Shown: piece by piece, positions 49,918 to 60,135 of the stretch | Position numbering within the stretch: the first letter of the stretch is position 1 | Layout of the letters: each line of letters begins with the position of its first letter | NCBI GenBank assembly: GCA_963576475.1 | Contig: OY754974.1 | Location: 4,244,747-4,308,746 of the forward strand | Length of the DNA stretch: 64,000 nt | Reading direction: 5' to 3' | Source of the DNA: Molanna angustata | Taxonomy: Eukaryota > Arthropoda > Insecta > Trichoptera > Molannidae | The notes under the pieces: generated by a model | The model's database searches: none | What the model was told of the DNA's origin: nothing | What the model saw: only the letters and a program-made list of their open reading frames with translations | Program-made: the position numbers and the translations under genes

Positions 49918-50205
49918 TATATCTTCTTCATCTTCTGGTGCCCTGTCAGGAACCCCCAACATTGGCGATCGCTCTGGCGAATCCCTCTCTGTCCTGTACT
50001 GCCCGGAATATCTGCTCCACAGTTCTGAAGCCAGTCCATTCCCTGATATTACGCAGCTAGGACATATGTCTCCTTCCAGTCCATCGGTGACCGTCGATCT
50101 TGCCCTCCAGTGTTAACTGGAGCAAGTGGTATTTTTCTCCCAGATAGGCGATATTGCGGAACTTTGTTGTAGACAGGAGTTGCCTGGTTGTCCAAGACTT
50201 CTGAA
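49918..50205 (-). pseudogene. RTE-type LINE 3' end
   Basis: The minus strand reads RNIAYLGEKYHLLQLTLEGK, IDGHRWTGRRHMS, LRNIREWTGFRTVEQIFRAV, QDREGFARAIANVG with a few stops, then a GAAGATGAAGAAG tail (plus CTTCTTCATCTTC at 49923). LLQLxxEGKIxGxRxxGRRxxSWLxNIRxW ... FRAAxDRxxxAxxIANV is the C-terminal signature of RTE-like LINEs. Confidence 0.75.
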
Positions 50206-50215
50206 ACAATAAATA

Positions 50216-50482
50216 TTATTTCAATATACACAAACCAATTGCTTCTCGAATTCTTTTACTATCACAACTGCCTGGCTGTGAAACGACCTTCCGTATTCTG
50301 TGTTTCCACCTTCTTACGACGCGGGTCTTTTTAAAATCCGAATTAATATTTTCCTGAGCAGATTGCAAACCCTCCCCAACATCTTTCGTCTTTGTTACAA
50401 AATTAAGCTCTCTTCTTTTTGAATTGCTTGTTGAATCTTGGCTGACCATGTTTGGTGTTTTTTTTTTATATTCATTTTTCAC
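50216..50482 (-). CDS. Unrecognised 88-codon ORF
   Basis: A charged frame starting MKNEYKKKTPNMVSQDSTSN, rich in K, R, S, and N, with no signal peptide, membrane segment or motif that I recognise. A TTTATTGTTTCAG splice-acceptor-like sequence follows on the minus strand near 50202, where the LINE remnant begins. It could be a chance ORF, a 5' piece of the adjacent LINE or an exon. I have no basis for a function and it may not be a gene. Confidence 0.2.
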   Translation of the reverse strand: MKNEYKKKTPNMVSQDSTSNSKRRELNFVTKTKDVGEGLQSAQENINSDFKKTRVVRRWKHRIRKVVSQPGSCDSKRIREAIGLCILK

Positions 50483-50849
50483 GTGTGTAAAAATGATAAT
50501 TGTACATCTTTATTTTTGGGATTTGTATTTTATTTTTTGGGAATTATTATTTTTCTTTCGGGATTTGTCTCTTTTCGTTGTACTTACCTTGTTCAATTAA
50601 AATTTATATTGAAGCTGAAGGTACATTTTTATGTAAACGCCCTTAACTAGACTATAACTGTATTATTTATAAAAAAAAATCCTAAAATCATGGTTGAATT
50701 GAACCCAGTCCACAGTCTTATTTCATATTCAACTTTAATCTTATTTATAAAAAAAAATATTTGATCTGCAGTTCAGTTGAAATCGATTTTGAGCTCCATT
50801 TCATACGACAGCACCGAATTCAGTTTTTTTTAGGTTGGATGTAAATAAG

Positions 50850-51045
50850 GCTCTGCATATAGAGACCGAAAAGCGACGCCCGGGACGACCGCCTGCAACA
50901 TGGATGTCCACGGTTTACAGCGACATGAAGACGCGGAATGTGACACATGAAGAAACACAGGAGAGAGCAACCTGGCGCATGCGGACTAGGAGAGCCGACC
51001 CCAAATAATGGGAATAAGGCGAGGGAAAAGAAGAAGAAGAAGGTT
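50850..51045 (+). pseudogene. RTE-type LINE 3' fragment
   Basis: The frame reads LHIETEKRRPGRPPATWMST, then ERATWRMRTRRADPK with a stop and an AAGAAGAAGAAGG tail (51030-51042). This is the same family as the 33574-33900 insertion (ERRTWRMRTRRADP), in the opposite orientation. Confidence 0.8.
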
Positions 51046-52770
51046 GTCCTGATCACAAAACAGAATGCGCGGCACGGAACACGTGCGTGCCATATGATAG
51101 TTCTGTCAAACTCTAGCTATTGACACTTTTTGACATTTGATATTTAAATCGTAAATCAATCATTCTAATTTAACTCAATCGTTTTTAATATGTTTTTCTT
51201 ATATCTTATATAAAAAAAAGTTTTCTATTTTATTTTAAGGGATCATATTTACTTCAAAAATGTGAAATGTCAAGTTGAACCAGTGTTATACTAACCCCGT
51301 CGCCGCGGCGCCGGTTCAATTAGGCATTTGAGTTGAATCATGGTTTAACTCTTGATCCATGTTTATATATAAGAAAATTGATCAAATTGGAGTTCAACCG
51401 TAGTTATGTAACACTTTAAATGAATAAATAAAACAACAATAAAGTTCAATTTGAAAATCCGCATAAATCACGGTCGTTTTGTTGTGGTGTCCAATAATGA
51501 CAATGTGCAAGGGTGAAAGTCTGTTGTTGATTCTGCTGGTGGACCACGTTGGAGACTGCTGCAGAGATCAGATTACATCTCAGTTAACAGTTGATAAACA
51601 CTTCTGCCACAACATCGTGTTGCCATAAGTGACGTCTTTAATAGGGGACCAGATTATATTGTGCATTGTGCATGTACCATTAAAAAAATCCTTGCCATAA
51701 ATAACGCAGAAAGACTTGAACTGGAGATGGTTCTTTATTAAACTAGTTGCATGTTTTAACACACGAGATCCAACCGTCGATGGCGATAGTATGTATAACT
51801 GAAGAATACGTACTAAACTATTAACACATAAACACATATTAATAAAGATATTTTGTTTTCTACATATACAAAACATGTAGGTATGAATGTCAGGATAGGA
51901 TAGTATGGAGGTCAGTCTGTATTTCCTACCCAGAATATTTCTCGCTACTCCCATCACCACCCGCTCCGCCATGGGGACTGTCAACGGCCCCTTCGCAGAA
52001 CGCTAGAATGAACGACAAAAAAAAAAATAATGCATGGCACGAAAAGTAGCTCATGGTGCCCTCTAGATTAGCAATCTCGGGACCATGGTGCAAAAAGAAC
52101 AATCAACAAGTGCGAATTGAGATTCACACTTGCGGACTGTCGGCGAATCTTCGGATAATAAGGCACCGTATCTATGGCAAAATCGTTTGAAGGCTTTGTA
52201 ATTGCTCTTCGAGATCACTACCCAGAATATGAAAACAGCATGATGGTATGTATGTATGGATGGAGATTAAGTATCAAACTATTAAGTCTTCTTAGATATA
52301 ATGTATAATGTATAGGCCACTGTCATACAAAGTGTATGAAGCGATGTCGTCACTAAAATCAATTTTTATAAAATTGTTAAAAAAAAATTGAGATGTACTA
52401 CTTACATTGCTGATATTTTTTTATAGCAAATTAAATTATCTAGTTGGGGTGTTTCGGCTTTTTTCAATATGTTAAGAGAACAAAGTTCTCTTGAACAAAT
52501 CGACAGTTGGCTTAGGTGAGAATAAGTGATGAGTTCAGGGTCAAGTGTAATGGGTTGGAAACCAATCCACCAATGGACAATTTTATAATATTTTGAATAT
52601 TTAATATTACATAAGAAGACACGATAAAAAAAAATAGATTTAAGTGAGGGACACGCGTTTCAAAAGTCAAGCAACCATCTACAAAAAGGTGCATGAAATA
52701 TTCTTATAAGTAGAACTAGTCCGAGAGAATGCAACATTTTCGATGAATCACTTTTAATTGGCTGTTTTTT
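51046..52770. other. Spacer, no supported gene
   Basis: A 134-codon minus-strand ORF at 51580-51984 begins MTVPMAERVVMGVARNILGR, faintly like the QRAMERVMLGV segment of RTE LINEs, but the rest is not convincing. GTTGAACC/GGTTCAA words near 50690, 51275 and 51310 recall the element at 48637 without forming a clear pair. Confidence 0.35.
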
Positions 52771-53221
52771 TTATATTCTCTTTCTTATTGAATATAGGTA
52801 TGGAAAAGGTAAGTCTGGTACCTGGGAGTGGTTGCATTTACCAGTGCGCATACACTTTATATGAGAAAACCGCAGATTTTAAGATTATTTCAATGCAATT
52901 TTTAATTGTATGATATTTGTACCTATAAAATCCGTCCGTTTGGGAAGTATGTGCTTACTCTTATTGAAATATGTAAAAAAGAAGAAGAAAAAGAATATTT
53001 TTTTTAGAAATCTTCCTGGGTGTACGCTGAACAACTCACCAAGTTTCATTGTAATCAGACGGATGATATAAGAGCACAAAATGACTTACAAAGATACAAA
53101 TGATGCTAAAATCTGCAATTTTCACCTATGGAAAGGAGATGCGCATTGGTAAACGCAACCACTTCCAGGTGCCATACTTACCTTTTTAATACCTATGTTC
53201 AATAAGGAAGGAAATATATAT
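52771..53221. mobile_element. Long-inverted-repeat element (~450 bp MITE)
   Basis: Left arm: TTATTGAATATAGGTATGG, AGGTAAGTCTGGTACCTGG, GTGGTTGCATTTACCAGTGC, CCGCAGATTTTA. The right arm, read as reverse complement, gives TTATTGAACATAGGTATTA, AGGTAAGTATGGCACCTGG, GTGGTTGCGTTTACCAATGC, TTGCAGATTTTA. Arms are ~120 bp; exact ends and target duplication are not certain. The middle carries GAAGAAGAAAAAGAA and no ORF. Confidence 0.75.
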
Positions 53222-54044
53222 TATATCGTTCTATTACATAATCTTCTTAGTGATCTCATTTCTATAGCATTTATTCTACTTTCAATAACACGTTTAATAA
53301 ATATTCTAGAATGTATTTTCAACTGAAGATATCAATATATATGTATATTAATGAAAGCTGAATTGTGTTTATTACAATTGAACTGAATTGTGTAATGCAC
53401 CTCTATATTAAATTATTTTTAGTATTTCTATCTTGCTATGAAACATTCGTAGGTATGCAATTTTATCTAACGGAAGGATTCGAAGATATTATGATTTAAT
53501 TTGATATACTTTGTTATGATAGATGAGTATTATCTTGTTGATGCAAGATTTGATTGAAATATAAGCTGTTTCCGGTCGTTTTGTATGGACGTGATGTTTC
53601 GTTATTTGCAACGGGAAACAAATCATATTATCTTATTAGTATTATGTTACATATATACCTAACTATGTACCTACCTTCCCATGTCATTATCTCGTCGTAA
53701 ACACCTATTTGATTTCTCATGAAATTCAACTCATTTCTCGTTTTACAAAGCCGGCGACAAAACTTACTAAGGTAAGCATATCTCAGCACAAAACCAAACG
53801 TGAGAATTTTTACAGGATGGAAATAAAATAAAGCAATAATTAAAAAAAAAACATGGATCACTGATAGAACTGCAGCTCTGAATCTAAATAATAATGTGAT
53901 CATAACATCTTTGAAGAATCTGGACGCCTGCCTTCGAAATGTGGTAATATAGGAGCATGGCTTGGATCCATTGGTCAGACCACATTCCAAACGATGTGGT
54001 ACTGAGCAGAGTCGGAGAAACGAGACGACACCTTTTAAAGGGTA
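53222..54044. other. Spacer, nothing recognised
   Basis: Only chance ORFs. A 187-codon minus-strand frame (53628-54191) covers this and the next fragment but has no motif. Confidence 0.35.
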
Positions 54045-54260
54045 GTCCAACAAAGATCCAAATGGATAGACCATTACATCAGGCATCCGGGTCTGCTTGT
54101 TATTATCGCCGGAGGAATGACGGAGGGCAGAAACTATTGAGGTCGACCTATAGACGTGTTTGGTGCAAACCAATCCTAGGAATGTAACCATGAAGATGAA
54201 TGTCTTTGGTAAACGTGTCAGTCAATATGTCAATGTCAGTAGCAACTGAAAATCTGAAGA
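54045..54260 (+). pseudogene. RTE-like LINE remnant
   Basis: The plus strand reads RSKWIDHYIRHPGLLVIIAG then GMTEGRNY, a stop and GRP. This recalls the GHxxRHxxLxxxIxEGxxEGxxxRGRPR segment of RTE-like LINEs. Multiple stops; short. Confidence 0.5.
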
Positions 54261-54264
54261 AGGT

Positions 54265-54450
54265 TTGTCTTTCGATTGAAGTAAAAATCTACTTCATAGG
54301 CATTGTTGTTTTTAGTAGAAAATAATTGACCAAATTCAAATCTCAAAAATTTTACGCAATAGAATGAAGATGTCAAAATAAACTCTTCTTTATTTGAAAG
54401 ACACATCTTTTGGGGGTACCTACTGGTGAAAAGATTTTCATAATTTACTA
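54265..54450. repeat. Dispersed repeat, pair with 3440-3690
   Basis: See the shared words listed for 3440-3690 (GGTACCTACTGGTGAAAA etc.); the two copies are in the same orientation. Confidence 0.6.
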
Positions 54451-55220
54451 TTCAGTCTACTCTCTGTTCAATGATCCTACTAAAGCTTCTTAAATGACAC
54501 AGCATGATGGTATGCTTAAAAGTGAAGTTGACTTTAAATCGATACAAGCGGGAGCTGAACTCAATATTTTCAAAACAAACATCTTTAATTTTCAAGGCAG
54601 AATTCAATTGAACTCTCAGTTCCAGATAAACGCATTGAAGTATTTAGGCATGGCATGTTTAAAGACTCGAGCGAAATGTAAACAAAATTGATTTAGTAAT
54701 AATATGAAGTTGGAATGCGCGACGAGTGCTTTATTTTGCATTTCTCTGTATAGCCAGAACAGCATCGGTGGTCCAACAGTTGTGGTATTGGGTATCATGG
54801 TACAGCAGCTGGCTGCTTAGTATGTACAAAGATGCCTACATGAGATCAGCTAGCGTATGTCACTCAATATAGCAATTATACCATATTGACAATAACAATT
54901 ATTATTTCATTACACGCATCGTACCGAGATGATTATGCACTATATTGAGACTTTAATAATTAAACTATCAACAATGTTACTAAATCGGGCTCTCCTCTTA
55001 AGTTTTTGATACAATGTCTCATTATAAAATGCTACTACAAACTGTGTAAAATAACGAAAATTTATGTTAAATTTAGAGAAAATAATATATTTTGAAAAAG
55101 CGAAAATTATTTTATCAAAAAACCCCTGAATATTGCATTGAATAGCAACATACAAACATAGTGATAACATCATAACAAAAAATAACTTCAACGGTCAGGT
55201 AACACAAACAAATCTAGAAA
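54451..55220. other. Spacer, nothing recognised
   Basis: Short ORFs of 60-83 codons with no motif. Confidence 0.4.
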
Positions 55221-55225
55221 GATAT

Positions 55226-55802
55226 GTTTTTACTCTCCACACTATGGAATAGTGGGGAGTCATGAATTCACAATTTTTAAGCGTATTTTTACATCAATTT
55301 CTCAACGGGTATCATGTAGAGAGTGCACACTGTGAGTTTCGTCGTGATGTGTTTGTATGTATGGCGTTCGGCGTACGGATTATCCTTTTTGTATCCTCTC
55401 TACAGCCCAAACTATAAGTCCGATTGACTTCATATTAACATCATATGTGTAAAGTGCATAGACTTAGAGCTGATTAGTTTTCCATAAATATCCGTCAATT
55501 TCTTCTCTATGATTTCATCTGTCTAAATTTTCAAAATGCTGTCACGGTCTGGAAAATTGAGGTATTTTTATACTTATTGTTTAAAATTTTGATACAACAA
55601 AAATATACCTACTCATCAAAAATGCATTCAAGGATTGTCAAGATTAAAAAAAAAACTATAGTTTGCCATATCAATGTGAAATAAATTTCATATTTGTATA
55701 AAAATGAATATAGGTAACACAAGTAAAATAGCTTCTGTATGGGAAAATTGATTGATCAACTTCATATTGATATTGTATGTGTCTCTATAGACAAGTGTAT
55801 TT
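55226..55802 (+). mobile_element. Helitron-like element, type A, 5' part
   Basis: Starts TTTTTACTCTCCACACTATG with an imperfect hairpin CTCCACACTAT-GGA-ATAGTGGGGAG (55235-55258). It contains TCAACGGGTATCATGTAGAG, a GCGTTCGGCGTACGG stretch and the interior TATAAGTCCGATTGACTTCA / AGAGCTGATTAGTTTTCCAT. That interior is homologous to the 313-bp satellite monomer, in reverse orientation. No right end is found before the next copy begins at 55803. Confidence 0.65.
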
Positions 55803-56175
55803 TTTACTCTCCACTTCTATCTTCCTCAAGGGGTAGGCAATGAGAACCTCTTGAATCTTGACACATATACATCGCCTCATCAACATTGATACACTGTCTC
55901 ATACATGCTCATCTAGCTATTAATGCAAATTTACCTAAAATTTCTTAACAGGTACTATGTAGAAAGTGCATTCTATGAGTTTCTTGACAATGTTTTTGTG
56001 TGTATGGTGTATTGTGAAAAATTTTGTCTTTTGGGAATCTTATATTTGTTTAAGAATCTTATAGAATTGTACTACATAAAAATGCATTTAGAGATTGTCA
56101 ATAATCTTTCAAGAAGAATAAAATGAACACTTACTATGGTGTGGAGAGTTTAGTGTTGGCTACAACCCTCTCGAT
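55803..56175 (+). mobile_element. Second Helitron-like copy in tandem, LINE-interrupted
   Basis: A new TTTTTACTCTCCACTTC start. A minus-strand LINE 3' end (55825-55915) interrupts it. Then TTCTTAACAGGTACTATGTA and GTTTTTGTGTGTATGGTG follow, and the right end ATGGTGTGGAGAGTTTAGTG then TTGGCTACAACCCTCTCG. The head-to-tail arrangement with the previous copy is of a type known for Helentron/HINE elements. Confidence 0.6.
55825..55915 (-). pseudogene. LINE 3' end (SVLSAYP family)
   Basis: The minus strand reads ACMRQCINVDEAMYMCQDSR then HCLPLEE, matching RRCMNIDEAMNVCQDRSKWR of the copy at 2431-3066. Confidence 0.65.
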
Positions 56176-56194
56176 TTCTCGTGAATTTCATCAC

Positions 56195-56475
56195 CAGAAA
56201 TCGATGAAATATATGTTTTTGATCATCTTTAAAGTACTGCCTTCCTATTAAAAAATAATTTAGTAAGGAATTATTTTCGCTGAAGTAAAAATTGAAGAGT
56301 TTGATGATTTTCTCATAGATCCTATAATCAGATCTTGACTTAATTGAAACAAGTCTAATCGGAAAAATTTTCCTTTCTCGAACAACGTAGTAAAACGTTG
56401 TCGCTGAACATGCATGAAAAAAAATTCACGTCGAATTGATAACCTTACCGTTTTTGGAAGTCGGTTAATAAGTTG
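56195..56475. repeat. Dispersed repeat, pair with 23690-23990
   Basis: Ends in TTTTTGGAAGTCGGTTAATA; the ordered word match is described at 23690-23990. Confidence 0.65.
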
Positions 56476-56732
56476 ATCATCGTTAAGGCCGATTGCAGTC
56501 TTATTTTATTTATTTATTTGTTTATTAAACTTTATGTACAATACTGTGTACAATGGCGGGTTTATTATAATAATAATAATAATAATTAAGCCTTTTATTA
56601 TTCCATTTCATTTACAATATTTTTTTTGTAAGCATAATATATAAGTATTTTATTTAATTAGTAGTTAGTTAAATTAATATATAATATTTAAACTTATTTC
56701 TACTTTCTTTTTTTTGTATATAAGTATGTTTT
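56476..56732. other. AT-rich spacer
   Basis: Holds an (ATA)n run at 56568-56585 and otherwise nothing. Confidence 0.4.
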
Positions 56733-57137
56733 TCATGAAATGGATCCCTCTTGGGTATAGGCCTCCTCCAATAGTTTCCATATAGTTCTATCTTTGCCCT
56801 TTTCTTTCCAGTCCATTCCCCCCGTTGTTATTATATCATCGATCCACCTTTTGTACGGCCTGCCAACATTCCTTTTTCCTTTGGGTCCCGTCCATATCGT
56901 GGTTAGTAAAGTCCATCTATCATCTGTGAAACGAGATAAGTGCCCAGCCCATTGCCACTTTAATTTTAAAGCTTGTTTTAGCGCATCTGTTAATTTTGTC
57001 TTTTTCCTAATAGTTTCACAATTAATCTTATGTATTTTCCGCAATTTTAACATGTTTCTTTCCATTGCTCTTTGACATGATCTGATTGCTGTTTTGGCGG
57101 GTTTATTACCACAAGGTAATTTCTTCCAACCAACCAA
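56733..57137 (-). pseudogene. RTE-type LINE C-terminal fragment
   Basis: A 134-codon open frame: IRSCQRAMERNMLKLRKIHK, CETIRKKTKLTDALKQALKL, KWQWAGHLSRFTDDRW, GKRNVGRPYKRWIDDI, then DRTIWKLLEEAYTQEGS. QRAMERxMLxxxxxDxIRxExIRxxTxVxD...KWQWAGHxxRxxDxRW...GRPxxRWxDD...EAYxQ is the C-terminal signature of the RTE endonuclease-reverse transcriptases abundant in Lepidoptera. The frame is intact but catalytic domains are absent. AACCAACCAAAGCAACG directly follows at 57128. Confidence 0.85.
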
Positions 57138-57227
57138 AGCAACGTATTGTCATAAATAGTAAAGTGGTATGTACATCAAATTTATAACAAACGAAAAGAA
57201 TATTAAGAATAAATTCACAGCATCAAA

Positions 57228-57860
57228 GGAAGGAAGGAAATAGAGGTTGAGGGAGGAGAGGGAGGATGGATATGGGGTATCAGTTAAGAAATATTAGACA
57301 GGAAAAACAGCTTTAGTTTCTTTTTAAAAAGTTGAATCGATTGAGACGTCCTAGTATCATTACTAAAGGTGTTTCATAGTCTTGCTGATTGTACTTCAAA
57401 AGAGGAACTGAGAAATTCAGTAGAATGAATGGGAATAGCTAGTGTGGTACGTTCAGCAGATCGAAGAGGCAGACCGTGATTTGACAAGAAAATAACCTTA
57501 TTCTTGAGATATTGTGGTGAATTAGTGTTGTTAATTAAATTATACAGTAGATAAAGTAAATGAATATTACGACGTTAACGTATCTTAGGCCAGCGAAGAA
57601 GATTTCGGTAAGTGGAAACATGATCAAATTTTCTAAGATTGTAAATAAAGCGTATACAAACATTTTGCAATCGTTCCAAGTTTATTAAGGAGTTCTTCGT
57701 TAGCATCCAGATAACAGACGTCAACATAATCAAGCAAAGGGAGAAGTAAGGATTGTGCAAGCGTGATTTTTGAATGTGTCGGAAGAAAAGAGTCGAGTCT
57801 TCATATTCGAAGTGTATGGTCTGATAGCAGCGTTAAAATAAGTAAAAATAGCAGCCTTGT
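57228..57860 (-). pseudogene. LINE C-terminal fragment (CIRFIYNLRKFD type)
   Basis: The minus strand reads HNPYFSLCLIMLTSVIW (near 57755), LINLERLQNVCIRFIYNLRK (near 57690), FDHVSTYRNLLRW, then after a stop (57575) YLLYNLINNTNSPQYLKNKV, GLPLRSAERTTLAIPIHSTE, FEVQSARL, a TGA where W is expected, and TRTSQSIQLFKKKLKLFF. SPL..YCDxxY...LQRLQNxCIRFIxxLRKFDHI is a C-terminal pattern of insect CR1/jockey-like LINEs. At least two stops; pseudogene. Confidence 0.7.
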
Positions 57861-58495
57861 TAAAATAAAATTAATTTAAAAATATGCAGCTGTTGCCTTA
57901 TATATATAATTTGTGTGTTTATTTAAAATCTAATCCGTTTTTAATAGTTTGTGATAATTATTTATGTGTAAACATCTCGAGGGCATAATACAATATTAAT
58001 GAAAATTTCGTAGGTAATAAATTCATAGGCTAAACAGATTTGAATCAGCAAAGGGCATCGTGTAATTAACGAAAGGTGAAGAGATCTTATTAAGAAAGAC
58101 ACTTCTATTATTACCAGCACACGACGGAATGTTAAAATAGCTCCGGGCTGCAATTCCTAGTCATTTCAAGAAACGACTCCAAATCCTACATCAATTATTT
58201 TAATTTTCACAGATATCACAACTTCACCTTGCGATAATTGGCCGGACAATAAAATCGCCCGCGTTTTTTCGGGTGGCAAACAGGCCATAGACAAAGTGCC
58301 GCGGGATATCACAGAAAAAAATGATTCGTTTTGAGAAATGTAAATACCTAGGGCCTATTAAAACAAACATAAATAACGCGGACCCTACTCACAAAATACT
58401 AATTTAACAAAGGGCGAGTTTCGAAAGAAATGAAATAAAAATTAAATAATTTATCAGACACACGAGGCTGTCATGATTTGCATTATTTTTTTTTT
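57861..58495. other. Spacer, nothing recognised
   Basis: One GC-richer patch (58230-58330, TTGGCCGGACAATAAAATCG) without coding signal. Confidence 0.4.
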
Positions 58496-58497
58496 GT

Positions 58498-58545
58498 AAA
58501 CGACTGGGTTGTGCTGAACACTAAACTCTTCTTAAGAGAGGTAGT
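58498..58545 (-). mobile_element. Helitron-like right-end fragment
   Basis: AAACGACTGGGTTGTGCTGA then ACACTAAACTCTTC resembles AAAACGAGTGGGTTGTGGCC and AACACTAAACTCTCC at 13680. Only this end is visible. Confidence 0.45.
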
Positions 58546-58639
58546 ATATATTTAAAAAAAAGGTATAATTTTCCAGTATATACATACTTAATTGTTTAAT
58601 TTTTATTATTTTTTTCGACATTGCGTGTATGTCCTCTAA

Positions 58640-58830
58640 TTCAGTATGGCCGTACCCGTACGACAGGAAATGTCATTGCAAATCGAAGTATGGCCGTACC
58701 GGTACGGCTAGAGAAGTGAAGTGAAGATTTTTTTACTAGAGTACGAATATTTTTGACAACGCAAACAATAGTTGAAGATACCTGAAATAATCATACGATT
58801 TTTCAATATAATCTTTGAAAATGGTAAGTT
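58640..58830 (+). promoter_or_regulatory. Possible promoter/first exon with GTACGG palindromes
   Basis: AGTATGGCCGTACCCGTACG (58644) and AGTATGGCCGTACCGGTACG (58687) are spaced 43 bp; the second contains the 14-bp palindrome CCGTACCGGTACGG. About 100 bp downstream TTTGAAAATGGTAAGTTTTT (58813) is a start-codon-then-splice-donor arrangement. I could not find a matching next exon, so a host 5' end is only a possibility. Confidence 0.25.
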
Positions 58831-59177
58831 TTTTTACCCGATTAGTGTCAGGAGTCGTCAAACGTAATACTTTTTATTTTAGAATTTTATATTTAAAATA
58901 ACTCACTCCGTATAGGTATGTACCTACATAATACCAAAACTGGTTGTCATAGAGGTTAAGAGGGTTTAGAAATATTTTTTTTATTAAATTCATCATTTCA
59001 ATGTAAAATCATAATTAACAAAAATAAAATAATATTTAGCGTCATATTATGTAGGTGTAGTTTAGATATATATTCACATTTCGGAAAAAAGTATTTTATT
59101 TTTATTTTTGTACTTACCTATTTAAAAAAAAGCTGATAAATTGCTTATGAATAATCTCACACAACCAACCTGCCCCC

Positions 59178-59329
59178 CTAGACAACATGCCATTAAAGCT
59201 AAGCGTTATATCGCTAAGCGATAGAAATGTATGAAATTTGTGGCTGTCACGTGTTGTCATAGCGACCAATTTCATACATTTACTATCGCTTTGCGATATA
59301 ACGCTTAGCTTAAATGACACGTTGTCTAG
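59178..59329. mobile_element. 152-bp fold-back MITE
   Basis: Left CTAGACAACATGCCATTAAA then GCTAAGCGTTATATCGC; the right end is its near-perfect reverse complement (GCGATATAACGCTTAGCTTA... GTTGTCTAG). Arms are ~62 bp and the loop is short. GCCCCC flanks it on both sides (59172-59177, 59330-59335), a possible 6-bp target duplication. Confidence 0.8.
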
Positions 59330-59335
59330 GCCCCC

Positions 59336-60132
59336 TGTTCTCAATATAAACGCCATCGTTATTAAATAATCAGAAAATAAATAAACTTTAAAAATGTGAT
59401 AAACCTTATTAAGCATAATATTTTTTTTCTTACGTCTTCAACAAAAATATGTATTATTTTCTCATTATTTTTCTATACATTGGCCCGATACACTTTTTTT
59501 TATTTTGTGTACTTTGTTCATAGTATTTTTTTTAATAATACCTGTTTTCTCAGATTTTTTATCCATAACTCAAAACTAATAAGGCTTAGAAACATGAATG
59601 TTTCTTTAAATGATAGATATTTTATAAATCTAAACATTGGCTCGATACGTTTTCACATAATTTACGCACTTTTTTGTTAAATCAAATAAACCATAGTATT
59701 TTATGTAACGCTCAATTCAAATTCACTAACTTGGGCGCACACGATTGTAATCTTTAAGGACGTACATTCTCATATAATAGTTTCAAATTTTGCATTTGAC
59801 TCGCCTACATTGCCTTACCCTACCCCTTAATGTACCTATTTAGTTTTCTTAGACAATAATTGATCTACGTATAATTGATTGATAAATTAATAACATATGT
59901 ACCTCTCTAGTATATACATATATGTATGTGTCACCATAATGGTTGCAACACCTTTTTCGTTAATCCTTAAGTACGTTTAAAGAATATAATCCTCTTTGTA
60001 CTGTTCCTTGTATGTTTCAGGTGTGATCCTATAACTTTGTTTTTCTCATTTGTTAAAAATTGTATGTGAAACATTAAAAATTACTTGATATGATGTCCTG
60101 TTATAATGTACCGTAGTCTATCATTTGCTGTT
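59336..60132. other. AT-rich spacer
   Basis: Contains a 94-codon plus-strand ORF (59396-59680) that is T-rich and hydrophobic by composition only; nothing recognised. Confidence 0.4.
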
Positions 60133-60135
60133 TTT

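Noticed and set aside
51580..51984. 134-codon minus-strand ORF
   Set aside because: A weak resemblance of the first 15 residues to an RTE segment is not followed by any other motif.
53628..54191. 187-codon minus-strand ORF
   Set aside because: No recognisable motif; overlaps a plus-strand LINE remnant with RHPGLL...EGRN words, so it is probably the antisense shadow.
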